From positions 83,848 to 147,847 of the forward strand of contig CAYMAI010000008.1 of NCBI GenBank assembly GCA_964388445.1: a DNA stretch of 64,000 nucleotides. Direction: 5' to 3'. The translations under genes were made by a program, and so were the position numbers. Of the stretch, positions 49,025 through 57,235 are shown in pieces. Source of the stretch: CAYMAI01 sp964388445 (lineage in GTDB: Bacteria; 4484-113; JAGGVC01). Under the pieces are notes generated by a model, which worked only from the letters and a program-made list of their open reading frames with translations, was not told where the DNA came from and did not search any database. Within the stretch, counting starts at the first letter, position 1. Each line of letters opens with the position of its first letter.

Positions 49025-50328
49025 TTCTGCGCCCCCGAACCGGCCTTGAATTCGGCGGCGGCTTCGCGATACGCCTCAAGCGCAGCGGGAAACGGGCCGA
49101 GCGCCCTCTCGAATATGCCTAGGCAAAAGCTTATCGCAAGCCCGTAATTCGTCACCGGCACTCCTTCCTCCTTGCACCGGACAATCCGGCTCAGCATTTC
49201 GCGTCTGTTAAGCATGCAAGCGCCGCAATGGACCGCGAGACTGAATTCCGAAATATCGTCGGGAAAGTCGTGGCCTTGAACCGTCAAAAATTCCAGCTTC
49301 GCGCCGGTGTATTGAGTAATCCACCTGGGCAGTTTCACGCGCCCGATGTCTTCGGCAATCGGATGATGGCTGCACGCCTCCGCAACGAGAACCTTGTCGC
49401 CCGATTTCAATCTATCTATCGCCGCCGCGCCCGCCGCTTGCGTGGGAAGGTCTCCCTTGAATCGGCTGAAAAGAATGCTGAAACTTGTCATAGGTACGTC
49501 CGGCGGCACGTCCGCGGCGACTTTAAGAAACGCCTGACTGTCCGTAACAACCAGCCTCGGCGGTTTTTTGAGCATTTCGAGCGCGGCGCGCAGTTCACGC
49601 TCTTTTACTGCCATCGCCATGGCGTCGCAGTCCAAAAGGTCGCGTATCGCCTGCACCTGGGGCAAAATAAGCCTGCCGCGCGGAGCTTCCTTGTCGATCG
49701 GCACGACGAGAACGCAAAGCTCGCCCGGCATTACGATATCGCCCAAAATTGTCGGCGCGTCTATAAACGCCGCCGGTGCTGAACTTAGAAGCAACTTTTT
49801 GAAATCCAAGATTCCCGCTCTTTTGTCCGCCTGCGTTTCAACTAACGGCACCTCGATTTCGTTCAACCTCTTCACGACGTTCGGCGGCGGGGTGACCAAA
49901 TCCGTTTTGTTGAAAACCGCAACGACTGGCACTCCGCGGCCTTTGAATTCCGCCGCAAGCGCCTCTTCGTAATTACCCCATACGGAATCAAGCTCCGCCG
50001 ATTCCGCGGGGTTTTCATTAAGGCTGTCCGGCGGAGCCGCCACGATTACGGCGAGATCCGTCCTGTCTATTATTTTTCGCGTGCGTTCGACGCGCATTTC
50101 GCCGAGCGCGCCTACGTCGTCTATGCCCGCGGTGTCGATGAACAGCACCGGGCCGAACGGCAAAAGCTCCATCGGTTTTTCGACCGGGTCGGTAGTGGTG
50201 CCGGGCGCGGGGCTGACGATGCTCACGCTCTGGCGCGTGATGGCGTTCAATAGGCTCGACTTGCCCACGTTCCGCCTGCCGAACAGGCCGATGTGAAGCC
50301 TAAGACCGCGTGGAGTGCGAGGTTTCAT
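49021..50328 (-). CDS. hydF: [FeFe]-hydrogenase H-cluster maturation GTPase HydF
   Basis: 435 residues. The N-terminal GTPase carries G1 GRRNVGKSS (about 17-25), G3 DTAGIDD and G4 NKTD. The C-terminal cluster-binding part has the HydF ligands CSHH (about 321) and HCGAC (about 368), separated by the usual gap. HydF is the scaffold on which the diiron precursor is assembled and from which it is delivered to HydA. It has its own likely promoter (TATTAT at 50363-50368) but lacks a clear ribosome-binding site. Confidence 0.95.
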   Translation of the reverse strand: MKPRTPRGLRLHIGLFGRRNVGKSSLLNAITRQSVSIVSPAPGTTTDPVEKPMELLPFGPVLFIDTAGIDDVGALGEMRVERTRKIIDRTDLAVIVAAPPDSLNENPAESAELDSVWGNYEEALAAEFKGRGVPVVAVFNKTDLVTPPPNVVKRLNEIEVPLVETQADKRAGILDFKKLLLSSAPAAFIDAPTILGDIVMPGELCVLVVPIDKEAPRGRLILPQVQAIRDLLDCDAMAMAVKERELRAALEMLKKPPRLVVTDSQAFLKVAADVPPDVPMTSFSILFSRFKGDLPTQAAGAAAIDRLKSGDKVLVAEACSHHPIAEDIGRVKLPRWITQYTGAKLEFLTVQGHDFPDDISEFSLAVHCGACMLNRREMLSRIVRCKEEGVPVTNYGLAISFCLGIFERALGPFPAALEAYREAAAEFKAGSGAQK

Positions 50329-50362
50329 GGCTGAATCTGGATTGAATAGCTTTAGTCTTTAT

Positions 50363-50368
50363 ATAATA
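50363..50368 (-). promoter_or_regulatory. -10 box (TATTAT) upstream of hydF
   Basis: Minus strand; transcription would start about 28 bases before ATG 50328. It would let hydFE be expressed apart from the upstream hicBA and aspA genes. Confidence 0.4.
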
Positions 50369-50399
50369 CCGTGCATTGCGTGAAAAGGCATTTTGCGGG

Positions 50400-50600
50400 C
50401 TAGCGTGGCTTTTTTCTCAACTCTCTCACGAATTCTTCTTCGCTAATACGAGCGGTTTTAATTAGGCCTTTGAGAATCCCTAAGCCAAGCTCCTTGTGAT
50501 CGGGAATAGTCAAAATCTGTTTTGCTCCTTCTTTGCCCATAGAAATATGACTGCCCTTTTGTCTATCCACAACCCATCCAAATCGCTCGAATGCTTGCAC
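50400..50600 (-). CDS. hicA: HicA-family toxin, start codon apparently lost or unusual
   Basis: 66 residues from GTG 50600. The catalytic His is in RQKGSHISM, and KELGLGILKGLIKTARISEEEF is the usual C-terminal part. The family N-terminus (PKIPPISGRKAVQAFERFGW) is present in frame upstream, directly after the hicB stop, but the expected ATG is TCG. The nearest valid start is the GTG, which would remove the first strand. HicA cleaves mRNA. This copy may be weak or dead, or use a nonstandard start. It is in the same frame as hicB, separated by TAA and a 12-codon stretch. Confidence 0.7.
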   Translation of the reverse strand: MQAFERFGWVVDRQKGSHISMGKEGAKQILTIPDHKELGLGILKGLIKTARISEEEFVRELRKKPR

Positions 50601-50636
50601 AGCCTTTCGGCCGCTTATTGGAGGGATTTTTGGCGA

Positions 50637-50843
50637 TTAGCTCGCAACCTCGACGTAATCGAATACCTCGGGAAGCTGTAAGCCTCTCTCCTTCCGAGTT
50701 TCAATGGCCAGCTCGATTGCCTCCCTAATGTTCTCCAGCGCTTCTTCGCGGCTTTTGCCCTGCGAAAAGCAACCGGGAAGCACCGGGCATTCGGCTACGA
50801 AATAGCCGGTTTCATCCAGCGTAATAACGACTTGATATTTCAT
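50637..50843 (-). CDS. hicB: HicB-family antitoxin
   Basis: 68 residues. VITLDETGYFVAECPVLPGC, then FSQGKSREEALENIREAIEL is the standard HicB partial RNase H fold. This short form lacks the C-terminal DNA-binding helix-turn-helix or ribbon domain. It should bind and block HicA. The ATG is seven bases after a TATAAT box with no ribosome-binding site, so the hicBA mRNA is probably leaderless. Gene order is antitoxin first. Confidence 0.87.
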   Translation of the reverse strand: MKYQVVITLDETGYFVAECPVLPGCFSQGKSREEALENIREAIELAIETRKERGLQLPEVFDYVEVAS

Positions 50844-50850
50844 CGTTTTA

Positions 50851-50856
50851 ATTATA
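50851..50856 (-). promoter_or_regulatory. -10 box (TATAAT) giving a leaderless hicB start
   Basis: Minus strand, exactly seven bases before ATG 50843. Confidence 0.6.
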
Positions 50857-50942
50857 CCCGCACAGCCCGGCCAATTTAAAACGGTTAACTCTCTCTGACA
50901 ATAAATCCTAATTCTGGCATTACAAAAAATGCTCGCACTCCC

Positions 50943-52370
50943 TCACTCCCTCCTCTTAAACTCCGGGCTGCCGAGGCGCACCGCGGCTTCCGCGCTGATG
51001 ATGGTTTCGAACTCGTCCTCTGTCAATAGCCCTTCGCCGAGCGCGACTTCCCGTATCGTTTTTCCCGTTTCCTGCGCCTTTTTCGCGACGCGCCCTGCCC
51101 CGTCGTATCCCAGCGCCGGCACGAGCGCGGTTACGAGCGCGGTAGAGCTCAATACCTCCGCCCTGCATCGCTCCTCGTCCGCTTCCATCCCCTCCACGCA
51201 CAGCCGCCTCATAAGGTCGCACGCCCTGCCCAGCAGCTCGATGCCATCCAGCATGCTCGCCGCGACGAGCGGCAAAAACGGATTGAGTTCCAAATTCCCG
51301 CTGCTGCACGCATACGTAATCGCCGCGTCGTATCCGATAACGAGCATCGCCACCTGACTAGCCGCCTCCGGAATGACGGGGTTCACCTTGCCCGGCATTA
51401 TGCTCGAACCCGCTTGACGCTGAGGAAGTTTTATCTCTCCCAGCCCTGCTTCCGGCCCGCTCGACATCAGCCTAAGGTCGGTGCAGACTTTTAGCAGCGT
51501 CGCCGCGCAAGCCTTGAGTATCCCGCTCACCTCGACGAATACGTCCGCGTTTTGCGTTGTGTCAACCAGGTTTTCCGACCGGGCGAATCCGATGCCCGTA
51601 AGCTCTCGCAGCGCGTCCACCACGCGGAAAATGAACTGGCGCGGCGCGGCGATTCCGGTGCCTATCGCTGTGCCGCCGAGATTGACGACTCGCAGGCGCT
51701 CTTCGCATTTGTAAATACGCCATCTGTCGCGGCCGAGCGCTTCCGCATACGCGCCCATCGTCCTTCCCAGCGTAGTAAGCACAGCGTCCTGCATTTGCGT
51801 GCGGCCGATTTTCACGATATGCGCGAACTCGCTTTCCTTCGCCTGAAACGCTTCCTGAAGCGTGACGACTTCTTCTTCGAGCCGCCTTAGAAGCCGAATC
51901 GCCGCGAGTTTCAGCGCAGTCGGATAGGTGTCGTTCGTTGACTGATGCAGGTTTATGTCGTCCAGCGGCGAAATTTGGTCGTAACTCCCGAACTGCTCGC
52001 CCAAAATTTGCAGCGCACGATTCGCGATAACCTCGTTTACGTTCATGTTAAGGCTCGTGCCTGCGCCGCCCTGCATCAAATCCACTACTATGTGTTCGTC
52101 CAGAACTCCGTCCGCCATTTCCCGGCATGCCTGCTCGATTGCGTCCGCCTTCTTTTCACTTGCTTCCCACGCGCCGAGCGCACGATTCGTCTGGGCGCAC
52201 GCGAGCTTAACGAATCCGTACGCGTGAACAAGCTCCGGATGAACACGCCTGCGCGAAAGCGCGAAATTCTCCAGCGCGCGCGCCGTGTGAATACCGTGAA
52301 GCGAATCCGCGGGAATGCTCACTTCGCCAAGAAAGTCCGTTTCAATCCTGAATTCCGTTGCCATCGCCAT
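50943..52370 (-). CDS. aspA: Aspartate ammonia-lyase (aspartase)
   Basis: 475 residues, normal length. It converts L-aspartate to fumarate and ammonium. The superfamily signature is GSSIMPGKVNPVIPEA at about 317-332 (flexible loop with catalytic Ser). GGAGTSLNMNVNEVIANRAL at about 100 has the GGAGTS form of aspartases, unlike the GSGTQ form of fumarases, and HQSTNDTYPTA follows. It lies between hydG and hydF. aspA is often found among hydrogenase maturase genes, perhaps because the reaction supplies ammonium for the bridging amine of the H-cluster or fumarate for respiration; that link is inference. Confidence 0.93.
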   Translation of the reverse strand: MAMATEFRIETDFLGEVSIPADSLHGIHTARALENFALSRRRVHPELVHAYGFVKLACAQTNRALGAWEASEKKADAIEQACREMADGVLDEHIVVDLMQGGAGTSLNMNVNEVIANRALQILGEQFGSYDQISPLDDINLHQSTNDTYPTALKLAAIRLLRRLEEEVVTLQEAFQAKESEFAHIVKIGRTQMQDAVLTTLGRTMGAYAEALGRDRWRIYKCEERLRVVNLGGTAIGTGIAAPRQFIFRVVDALRELTGIGFARSENLVDTTQNADVFVEVSGILKACAATLLKVCTDLRLMSSGPEAGLGEIKLPQRQAGSSIMPGKVNPVIPEAASQVAMLVIGYDAAITYACSSGNLELNPFLPLVAASMLDGIELLGRACDLMRRLCVEGMEADEERCRAEVLSSTALVTALVPALGYDGAGRVAKKAQETGKTIREVALGEGLLTEDEFETIISAEAAVRLGSPEFKRRE

Positions 52371-52474
52371 TACTTTACAACAATTTCTTCCCTAATGCTC
52401 TCGCACACCACACTCGAAATTCGGCAGCCGAATGTTACTTCCATACTTCCAAGCCGGATTTTGCAAAGCGTAAA

Positions 52475-53884
52475 TCAGCAAAATACGTCGCGCCTTCCCG
52501 CCCGGACGATTCCCAGCATTGCGACAGCGCGCTTTTGCGCCGCGGGCTGCATTTCGGAAATCGCCTTTTCGATCGCCGCCCGGCCAACGGCTTGCGTTTC
52601 GGGCGACGCGTAATCGAGCAAATATTCTTCGAGAGTTGCCAGCGCGTTCGGGTCGCAGTGCATTTTTATGTCGCCCGGTTTTGCCAGATCCATAAAGTCC
52701 GCGCCTGTGCGTCCAAGCCTATAGCACGCGGTACAAAAGCTCGGAATGAACCCGAGTTCGCAGACGTCTTTCACGACGTCGTCGAGTGCGCGGTGATCCC
52801 CCAGACTGAACTGGCCGCCGGCTCTCTCGTGCAAGTCTCCGGTTTCGGGATGCGAATAGCCGCCGGGATTCGTCCGGCTGCCCGCGGAAATCTGCGATAC
52901 CCCGAGAGCGAAAGTTTCGCGCCTGATTTTCGGCGTTTCCCGCGTGCTCATTATTATTCCCGTGTAAGGAACCGCGAGTCTCAGAATCGCCACTATTTTG
53001 CGAAAGTCCAAATCGCCCACCGGCTTCGGAGGATGCTCGCTTAGCGCGCTGCCCGCCGCCGGTTCGAGGCGCGGTACGCTTATCGTATGCGGGCCGGCGC
53101 CGTATATTTTTTCGAGATGAGCCGCGTGCTGCATAAGCGCAAGTATTTCATAGCGCCAGTCGAACAATCCGAAAAGTACCCCGATGCCGGCGTCGTCGAT
53201 TCCGGCTTCCATCGCCCTGCCTATCGCTCCGATTCGCCAATCGTAATCCGCTTTCGGGCCTCCCGTATGAACCGAGGCGTAAGTTTCGCGGTGATAAGTC
53301 TCCTGAAAAAGCTGGTATGTACCGATGCGAGCCGCTTTAAGCCGCCTGAATTCATCCACTTCGAGCGGCGCAATATTCACGTTAATCCGGCGTATTTCGC
53401 CTTTGCCGGACTTGACGGAATATATTGTATCTATTGATTTTAGTATGTAGTCGAATCCTTCCTTAGGATACGATTCGCCCGCGACGAGCAGCACGCGCTT
53501 ATGGCCGCGCTCCACGAGATATTCTGTTTCTTCCGCTATTTCCGCCTGCGTAAGGGCTCGCCTATGCACTTCTTTGTTTTTGGCGCGAAACGCGCAGTAC
53601 GAACATTCGTTGCCGCAAAGATTGCTGACGTATAGCGGTGCGAATATGACTAGCCGCTTGCCGTAAATCGTGTCCTTAATGCGTCTTGCCGCATAGAACA
53701 TTTCAGATAGCAATTCCGGATCGCTTAGTGTGGATAAAGCCGCGACGTCTTCCGGCGAAAGCCCCGAAAGGCCTTCCGCTTTTTCGAGAATCTCGCGCAC
53801 GCGCGCGGCATCCGGATTGCGCGACGCTTCCAGCGTGCGGAAAATCTCCGATTCGCGGATGAAGTTTGAATCGCCTCTACTCAT
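52475..53884 (-). CDS. hydG: [FeFe]-hydrogenase H-cluster radical SAM maturase HydG
   Basis: 469 residues. The radical SAM motif is CGNECSYC near residue 90, with YVSNLCGNECSYCAFRAKNK typical of the ThiH/HydG group. The HydG-specific C-terminal CX2CX22C is present as CTAC, 22 residues, then C in KMHCDPN, at about 380-410. HydG cleaves tyrosine to give CO and cyanide on an iron synthon. It lies seven bases after the histidine kinase gene and is likely co-transcribed with it. Confidence 0.96.
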   Translation of the reverse strand: MSRGDSNFIRESEIFRTLEASRNPDAARVREILEKAEGLSGLSPEDVAALSTLSDPELLSEMFYAARRIKDTIYGKRLVIFAPLYVSNLCGNECSYCAFRAKNKEVHRRALTQAEIAEETEYLVERGHKRVLLVAGESYPKEGFDYILKSIDTIYSVKSGKGEIRRINVNIAPLEVDEFRRLKAARIGTYQLFQETYHRETYASVHTGGPKADYDWRIGAIGRAMEAGIDDAGIGVLFGLFDWRYEILALMQHAAHLEKIYGAGPHTISVPRLEPAAGSALSEHPPKPVGDLDFRKIVAILRLAVPYTGIIMSTRETPKIRRETFALGVSQISAGSRTNPGGYSHPETGDLHERAGGQFSLGDHRALDDVVKDVCELGFIPSFCTACYRLGRTGADFMDLAKPGDIKMHCDPNALATLEEYLLDYASPETQAVGRAAIEKAISEMQPAAQKRAVAMLGIVRAGRRDVFC

Positions 53885-53890
53885 AACCTG

Positions 53891-55204
53891 TTAGCCCGAT
53901 GCGGATTCTCCGGTTACCGGCGAAAGCGGAATCGAGAATTTAAACCTCGCCCACTGGCCGAGTTTGGAATCGCCGTAAATCATTCCGCCGTGCGCCCGCA
54001 CAATCCGCCAGCAGGTATATAGGCCGACACCGGTTCCTTTGACTTCCTGCGTCGTAGTCGTTTTCAGGCGCGAAAACTTGCGGAACAAGAACGGCTTTTG
54101 CCGCTCCGGAAATCCGAATCCTTCGTTATATACTTCGACCCAAAAGAAATCCCCCTCGATTTTGGCCGAAACTTTCGTTTCGCCCTGCCTGAATCCATAC
54201 TTGGCGGCGTTGCTCAACAGGTTGACCATCACTATTTTTAGCAGATCCGGATCTAGATGCAAATTCGATGCCTCTTCCTGCGCGTAGCAAGTGAACTTCA
54301 TACGCTTTTCGTCCATATCTGCCTTGACGAGTTCGTATGCCGGCAGCACGACTTCTTTTTGAAAATCCACGCTTTTTCTCGGCCTCGGCTTAAGCTGCCC
54401 GCCTTCGATTCGCGCCAAATCGAGATACTCCCTTATAAGTCCGAGCAGATATTCCGCCCGCTTTTCCATATTCTCGATTTTTCCCTTCTGCTCCGGCGAA
54501 ACTTCCCCCAAATACCCCTCCGCCAGAAGCCGGGCGTCCGTCACTATCGAAGACAGCGGGCTTTTTAATTCGTGGCTCACGAAGCCGAGCATTTCCATAT
54601 ACGAGTTATACGCCAGTTCCATCTGCTCCAGCTTGTATGCTTTTTCCACCGCCTGCCCCAAATGCTCGGCGATTGCCAAATGCTCGCGCACATGCTCTTC
54701 GGTGTATATTCGCGGCGATTTCGAGGACATGAACAAAAGCGCTACCGGCCGCCCCTCGACGAAAAGCGGGCAAGTCATTGACGAGCGAAGCCCTTCCTCG
54801 ACCAGTTTCGACGTCGAAGTGCTGTCCGGATAGACGTTGAGATAGCGGGTGAAGTCGTGAATGATTCTAACTTTCCCTGCGTCGATCACTTCTTTCAGAG
54901 TGCTTACGTTCAAATCTTCAGCGTAGCCTTCGGTCAAGTGCACCGGTGTATATCTCGCGCTCGTCCATCTTTGAACCACGCGCTTTCCGTCGTCCTGAAT
55001 GAATGCCAGGCCGATTCTGTCGCATGGCCAAATCCGGCGCCCGGCGTCGAACAGAAAAGTCATGACCTCTTCCAGCGATTCGTGCGCGGCGATTTTGCGG
55101 TTGATATGTTCCAGAGTATCAACGACGGCTTTCGGCAAGCCGTTCGTGTTGACCCGGTCGTAATCCGCGTCGAAATACTGAATGGTTCCTTCTGCGACAA
55201 GCAT
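53891..55204 (-). CDS. Soluble GAF-domain sensor histidine kinase
   Basis: 437 residues, no membrane segment. A GAF-type sensor covers about 30-190 (VMTFLFDAGRRIWPCDRIGL, VEGRPVALLFMSSK). The kinase core has the H-box FVSHELKSPLSSI with phospho-His at about 207, N-box NLLSNAAKYG, and G-boxes NEGFGFP and GTGVGLYTCWRIV. The cytosolic location and a place between hydA and hydG suggest that it monitors redox state, a small molecule or the hydrogenase itself. The response regulator at 58936-59322 is the obvious partner. It has its own TACAAT box and AAGGA site. Confidence 0.9.
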   Translation of the reverse strand: MLVAEGTIQYFDADYDRVNTNGLPKAVVDTLEHINRKIAAHESLEEVMTFLFDAGRRIWPCDRIGLAFIQDDGKRVVQRWTSARYTPVHLTEGYAEDLNVSTLKEVIDAGKVRIIHDFTRYLNVYPDSTSTSKLVEEGLRSSMTCPLFVEGRPVALLFMSSKSPRIYTEEHVREHLAIAEHLGQAVEKAYKLEQMELAYNSYMEMLGFVSHELKSPLSSIVTDARLLAEGYLGEVSPEQKGKIENMEKRAEYLLGLIREYLDLARIEGGQLKPRPRKSVDFQKEVVLPAYELVKADMDEKRMKFTCYAQEEASNLHLDPDLLKIVMVNLLSNAAKYGFRQGETKVSAKIEGDFFWVEVYNEGFGFPERQKPFLFRKFSRLKTTTTQEVKGTGVGLYTCWRIVRAHGGMIYGDSKLGQWARFKFSIPLSPVTGESASG

Positions 55205-55229
55205 TAATCGTCCTTTACCGCCCGGCTAA

Positions 55230-55235
55230 ATTGTA
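55230..55235 (-). promoter_or_regulatory. -10 box (TACAAT) of the histidine kinase gene
   Basis: Minus strand; gives a leader of about 19 bases with AAAGGA ahead of ATG 55204. hydG may be driven from here. Confidence 0.45.
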
Positions 55236-55281
55236 CCGGAAACCGGGCTGGCCGCGACGCCCGTTGCGCTCGCGGCTTTAA

Positions 55282-57210
55282 TCACTCGATGTATTTTCCT
55301 CTCGCCGTGTACTTCGTATGAAGCATCTTATGCGCAAGTTCGCTTCCCGGACCGTCCGTGAAATACTCGCCGTAAATCATCGCGATTGCCGGATTTTCGT
55401 GGGATTTTCTAACTTCCGCTCCGGTATCTTCCGCGTATATCGCTTGAGCGCGCGCTCTGCGGATTTCGGGAGTCGTCGGTATCGGCTGGCCCCCTCCGCC
55501 GAGGCATCCGCCCGGACACGCCATGAATTCGATAAAATGGCACTCGGCGAATTTTCCTCCGTCATTGATATTGTCCAGCACGCGTCGCGCATTAGCCGTG
55601 CCGTGCGCTACGCCGATTTTCAACGTTACGCCTTCGAGCCATTTGAAATCCTCGAACTGCCCCTTGAGCAAATCGGGAACTTCGCCGGTTTTCGGAATCT
55701 GCATCTCCACGTACCTTATTCCCTCGAAGCCGCGCACAGGAACGATGTTTGCGTGTTCGTAAAAGTTTTCGACCTTTTCGCCCGTCACGATTTCAAGAAC
55801 GCACCTTAGCGCCGATTCCATTACGCCGCCCGTTGCCCCGAATATCACTCCGGAGCCTGTCGCCGTTCCGAACGGGTCGTCGAAATCGCTCTTCGGCATT
55901 TTCGGCAAATCTATTCCGGTTTCCTTAAGCATTTGTGCAAGCTCGCGCGTCGTAATTCCGTAATCGACGTCTTTGAAGCCGCTGTCCTGAAATTCCGGAC
56001 GGTTGCATTCGAATTTTTTGGCGGAACAAGGCATCAGCGCGACTGTAACGATGTTCGCTGGGTCAAGTTCTTTTTTATCGGCGAAGTAAGTTTTAATCAC
56101 CGTTCCGAACATTTGCTGCGGGCTTTTCGCCGTGCTCAGATTCGGAATCATTTCGGGATAGAAATGCTCCAGAAACTTCACCCATCCCGGCGAGCAACTT
56201 GTGAACTGCGGAAGCGCGGCCCGATTTCCATCGCCCGTAATCGCGGCGTGGAGCCTGCGAAGAAGTTCTGTGCCTTCTTCGATAATCGTAAGGTCGGCCG
56301 TAAAATTCGTGTCGAAAACGGCGTCGAACCCCGCGTACCTCAGTGCAGTATTCATTTCGTACGTAAGCGCGCGGCCCGGCGGCAGCCCGAACGATTCGCC
56401 AATCGCCGCCCGCGGGCTTGGCGCCGTCTGAATCACTACGTATTTTTGCGGGTCGTCGATAGCCGCCCACACTTCGTCGGTTACGTCCTTCGCGGTGAGC
56501 GCGCCGGTCGGGCATCGGTTTATGCACTGCCCGCAATTGATGCAAACCACGTCAGCGAGCGAATTGTCCATAAACGTCGATATCGTCGTTTCTTCTCCGC
56601 GCCCCGAAGCTTCGAGAGCTCCGACTTCTTGAAGGTCGATGCAAGTCCGCACGCAGCGCCTGCACAATATGCACTTGTTCATATCGCGCGTCACTGACAG
56701 GCTCGACTCGTCTTTTTCATATTTCGGCTTTTCCACGTGTCCGAACCGGAACGAATCCACGCCGTATTCGTCAGCCAGCCGCCTGAGTTCGCACTTAAAA
56801 TTGCGCCTGCACGTATAACATTCGCCGTAATGCTCGCTGAGCATAAGGTCGAGAATATGACGCCGGGCGGTGCGAACTTTCTGCGTATGAGTAAGCACGT
56901 CTATCGGCTGTGAAATCGGATACGCGCAAGCCGCTTGAAGCGTGCGCTGCCCTTTCACTTCGACTATGCATATTCGGCATAGCCCCGCTATGCACAAATC
57001 GGGATGATGGCAAAGCGTCGGTATGCGTATTCCGGCGGATTCCGCCGCGTCCAGAATCGTCGTGCCCAAAGGTACGTTGACGTTCACGCCGTCAATCGAA
57101 AGCGACACTCGCGCGCCGATCATCTCTTCGCGCTCCGGCGAAGGTATATCGTGTCTGCGCATGCTCACCGGCGCCCTGCCCGTTTTCCGGAATTCATTTC
57201 TTTCGTTCAT
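55282..57210 (-). CDS. hydA: NAD-linked [FeFe]-hydrogenase catalytic subunit
   Basis: 642 residues from ATG 57210, with AAAGGA upstream. Domains in order: a [2Fe-2S] ferredoxin domain (about 32-110; CHHPDLCIAGLCRIC), the His-ligated [4Fe-4S] segment (HYGECYTCRRNFKC, about 125-140), two [4Fe-4S] motifs (CILCRRCVRTC and CINCGQCINRCPTG), then the H-cluster domain. H-cluster loops are TSCSPGW (L1), MPCSAKKFE (L2) and EFMACPGGCLGGGGQP (L3). L1 has Ser where the well-studied enzymes have the proton-relay Cys. With HydB and HydC it should form a soluble complex that oxidises or makes hydrogen with NAD(H), possibly bifurcating with ferredoxin. Confidence 0.95.
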   Translation of the reverse strand: MNERNEFRKTGRAPVSMRRHDIPSPEREEMIGARVSLSIDGVNVNVPLGTTILDAAESAGIRIPTLCHHPDLCIAGLCRICIVEVKGQRTLQAACAYPISQPIDVLTHTQKVRTARRHILDLMLSEHYGECYTCRRNFKCELRRLADEYGVDSFRFGHVEKPKYEKDESSLSVTRDMNKCILCRRCVRTCIDLQEVGALEASGRGEETTISTFMDNSLADVVCINCGQCINRCPTGALTAKDVTDEVWAAIDDPQKYVVIQTAPSPRAAIGESFGLPPGRALTYEMNTALRYAGFDAVFDTNFTADLTIIEEGTELLRRLHAAITGDGNRAALPQFTSCSPGWVKFLEHFYPEMIPNLSTAKSPQQMFGTVIKTYFADKKELDPANIVTVALMPCSAKKFECNRPEFQDSGFKDVDYGITTRELAQMLKETGIDLPKMPKSDFDDPFGTATGSGVIFGATGGVMESALRCVLEIVTGEKVENFYEHANIVPVRGFEGIRYVEMQIPKTGEVPDLLKGQFEDFKWLEGVTLKIGVAHGTANARRVLDNINDGGKFAECHFIEFMACPGGCLGGGGQPIPTTPEIRRARAQAIYAEDTGAEVRKSHENPAIAMIYGEYFTDGPGSELAHKMLHTKYTARGKYIE

Positions 57211-57235
57211 TATTTTTTCCTTTCAATCCGGCCGC

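Noticed and set aside
50637..50639. hicB stop as a selenocysteine or pyrrolysine codon joining hicB and hicA
   Set aside because: The codon is TAA, and the two halves match separate HicB and HicA families.
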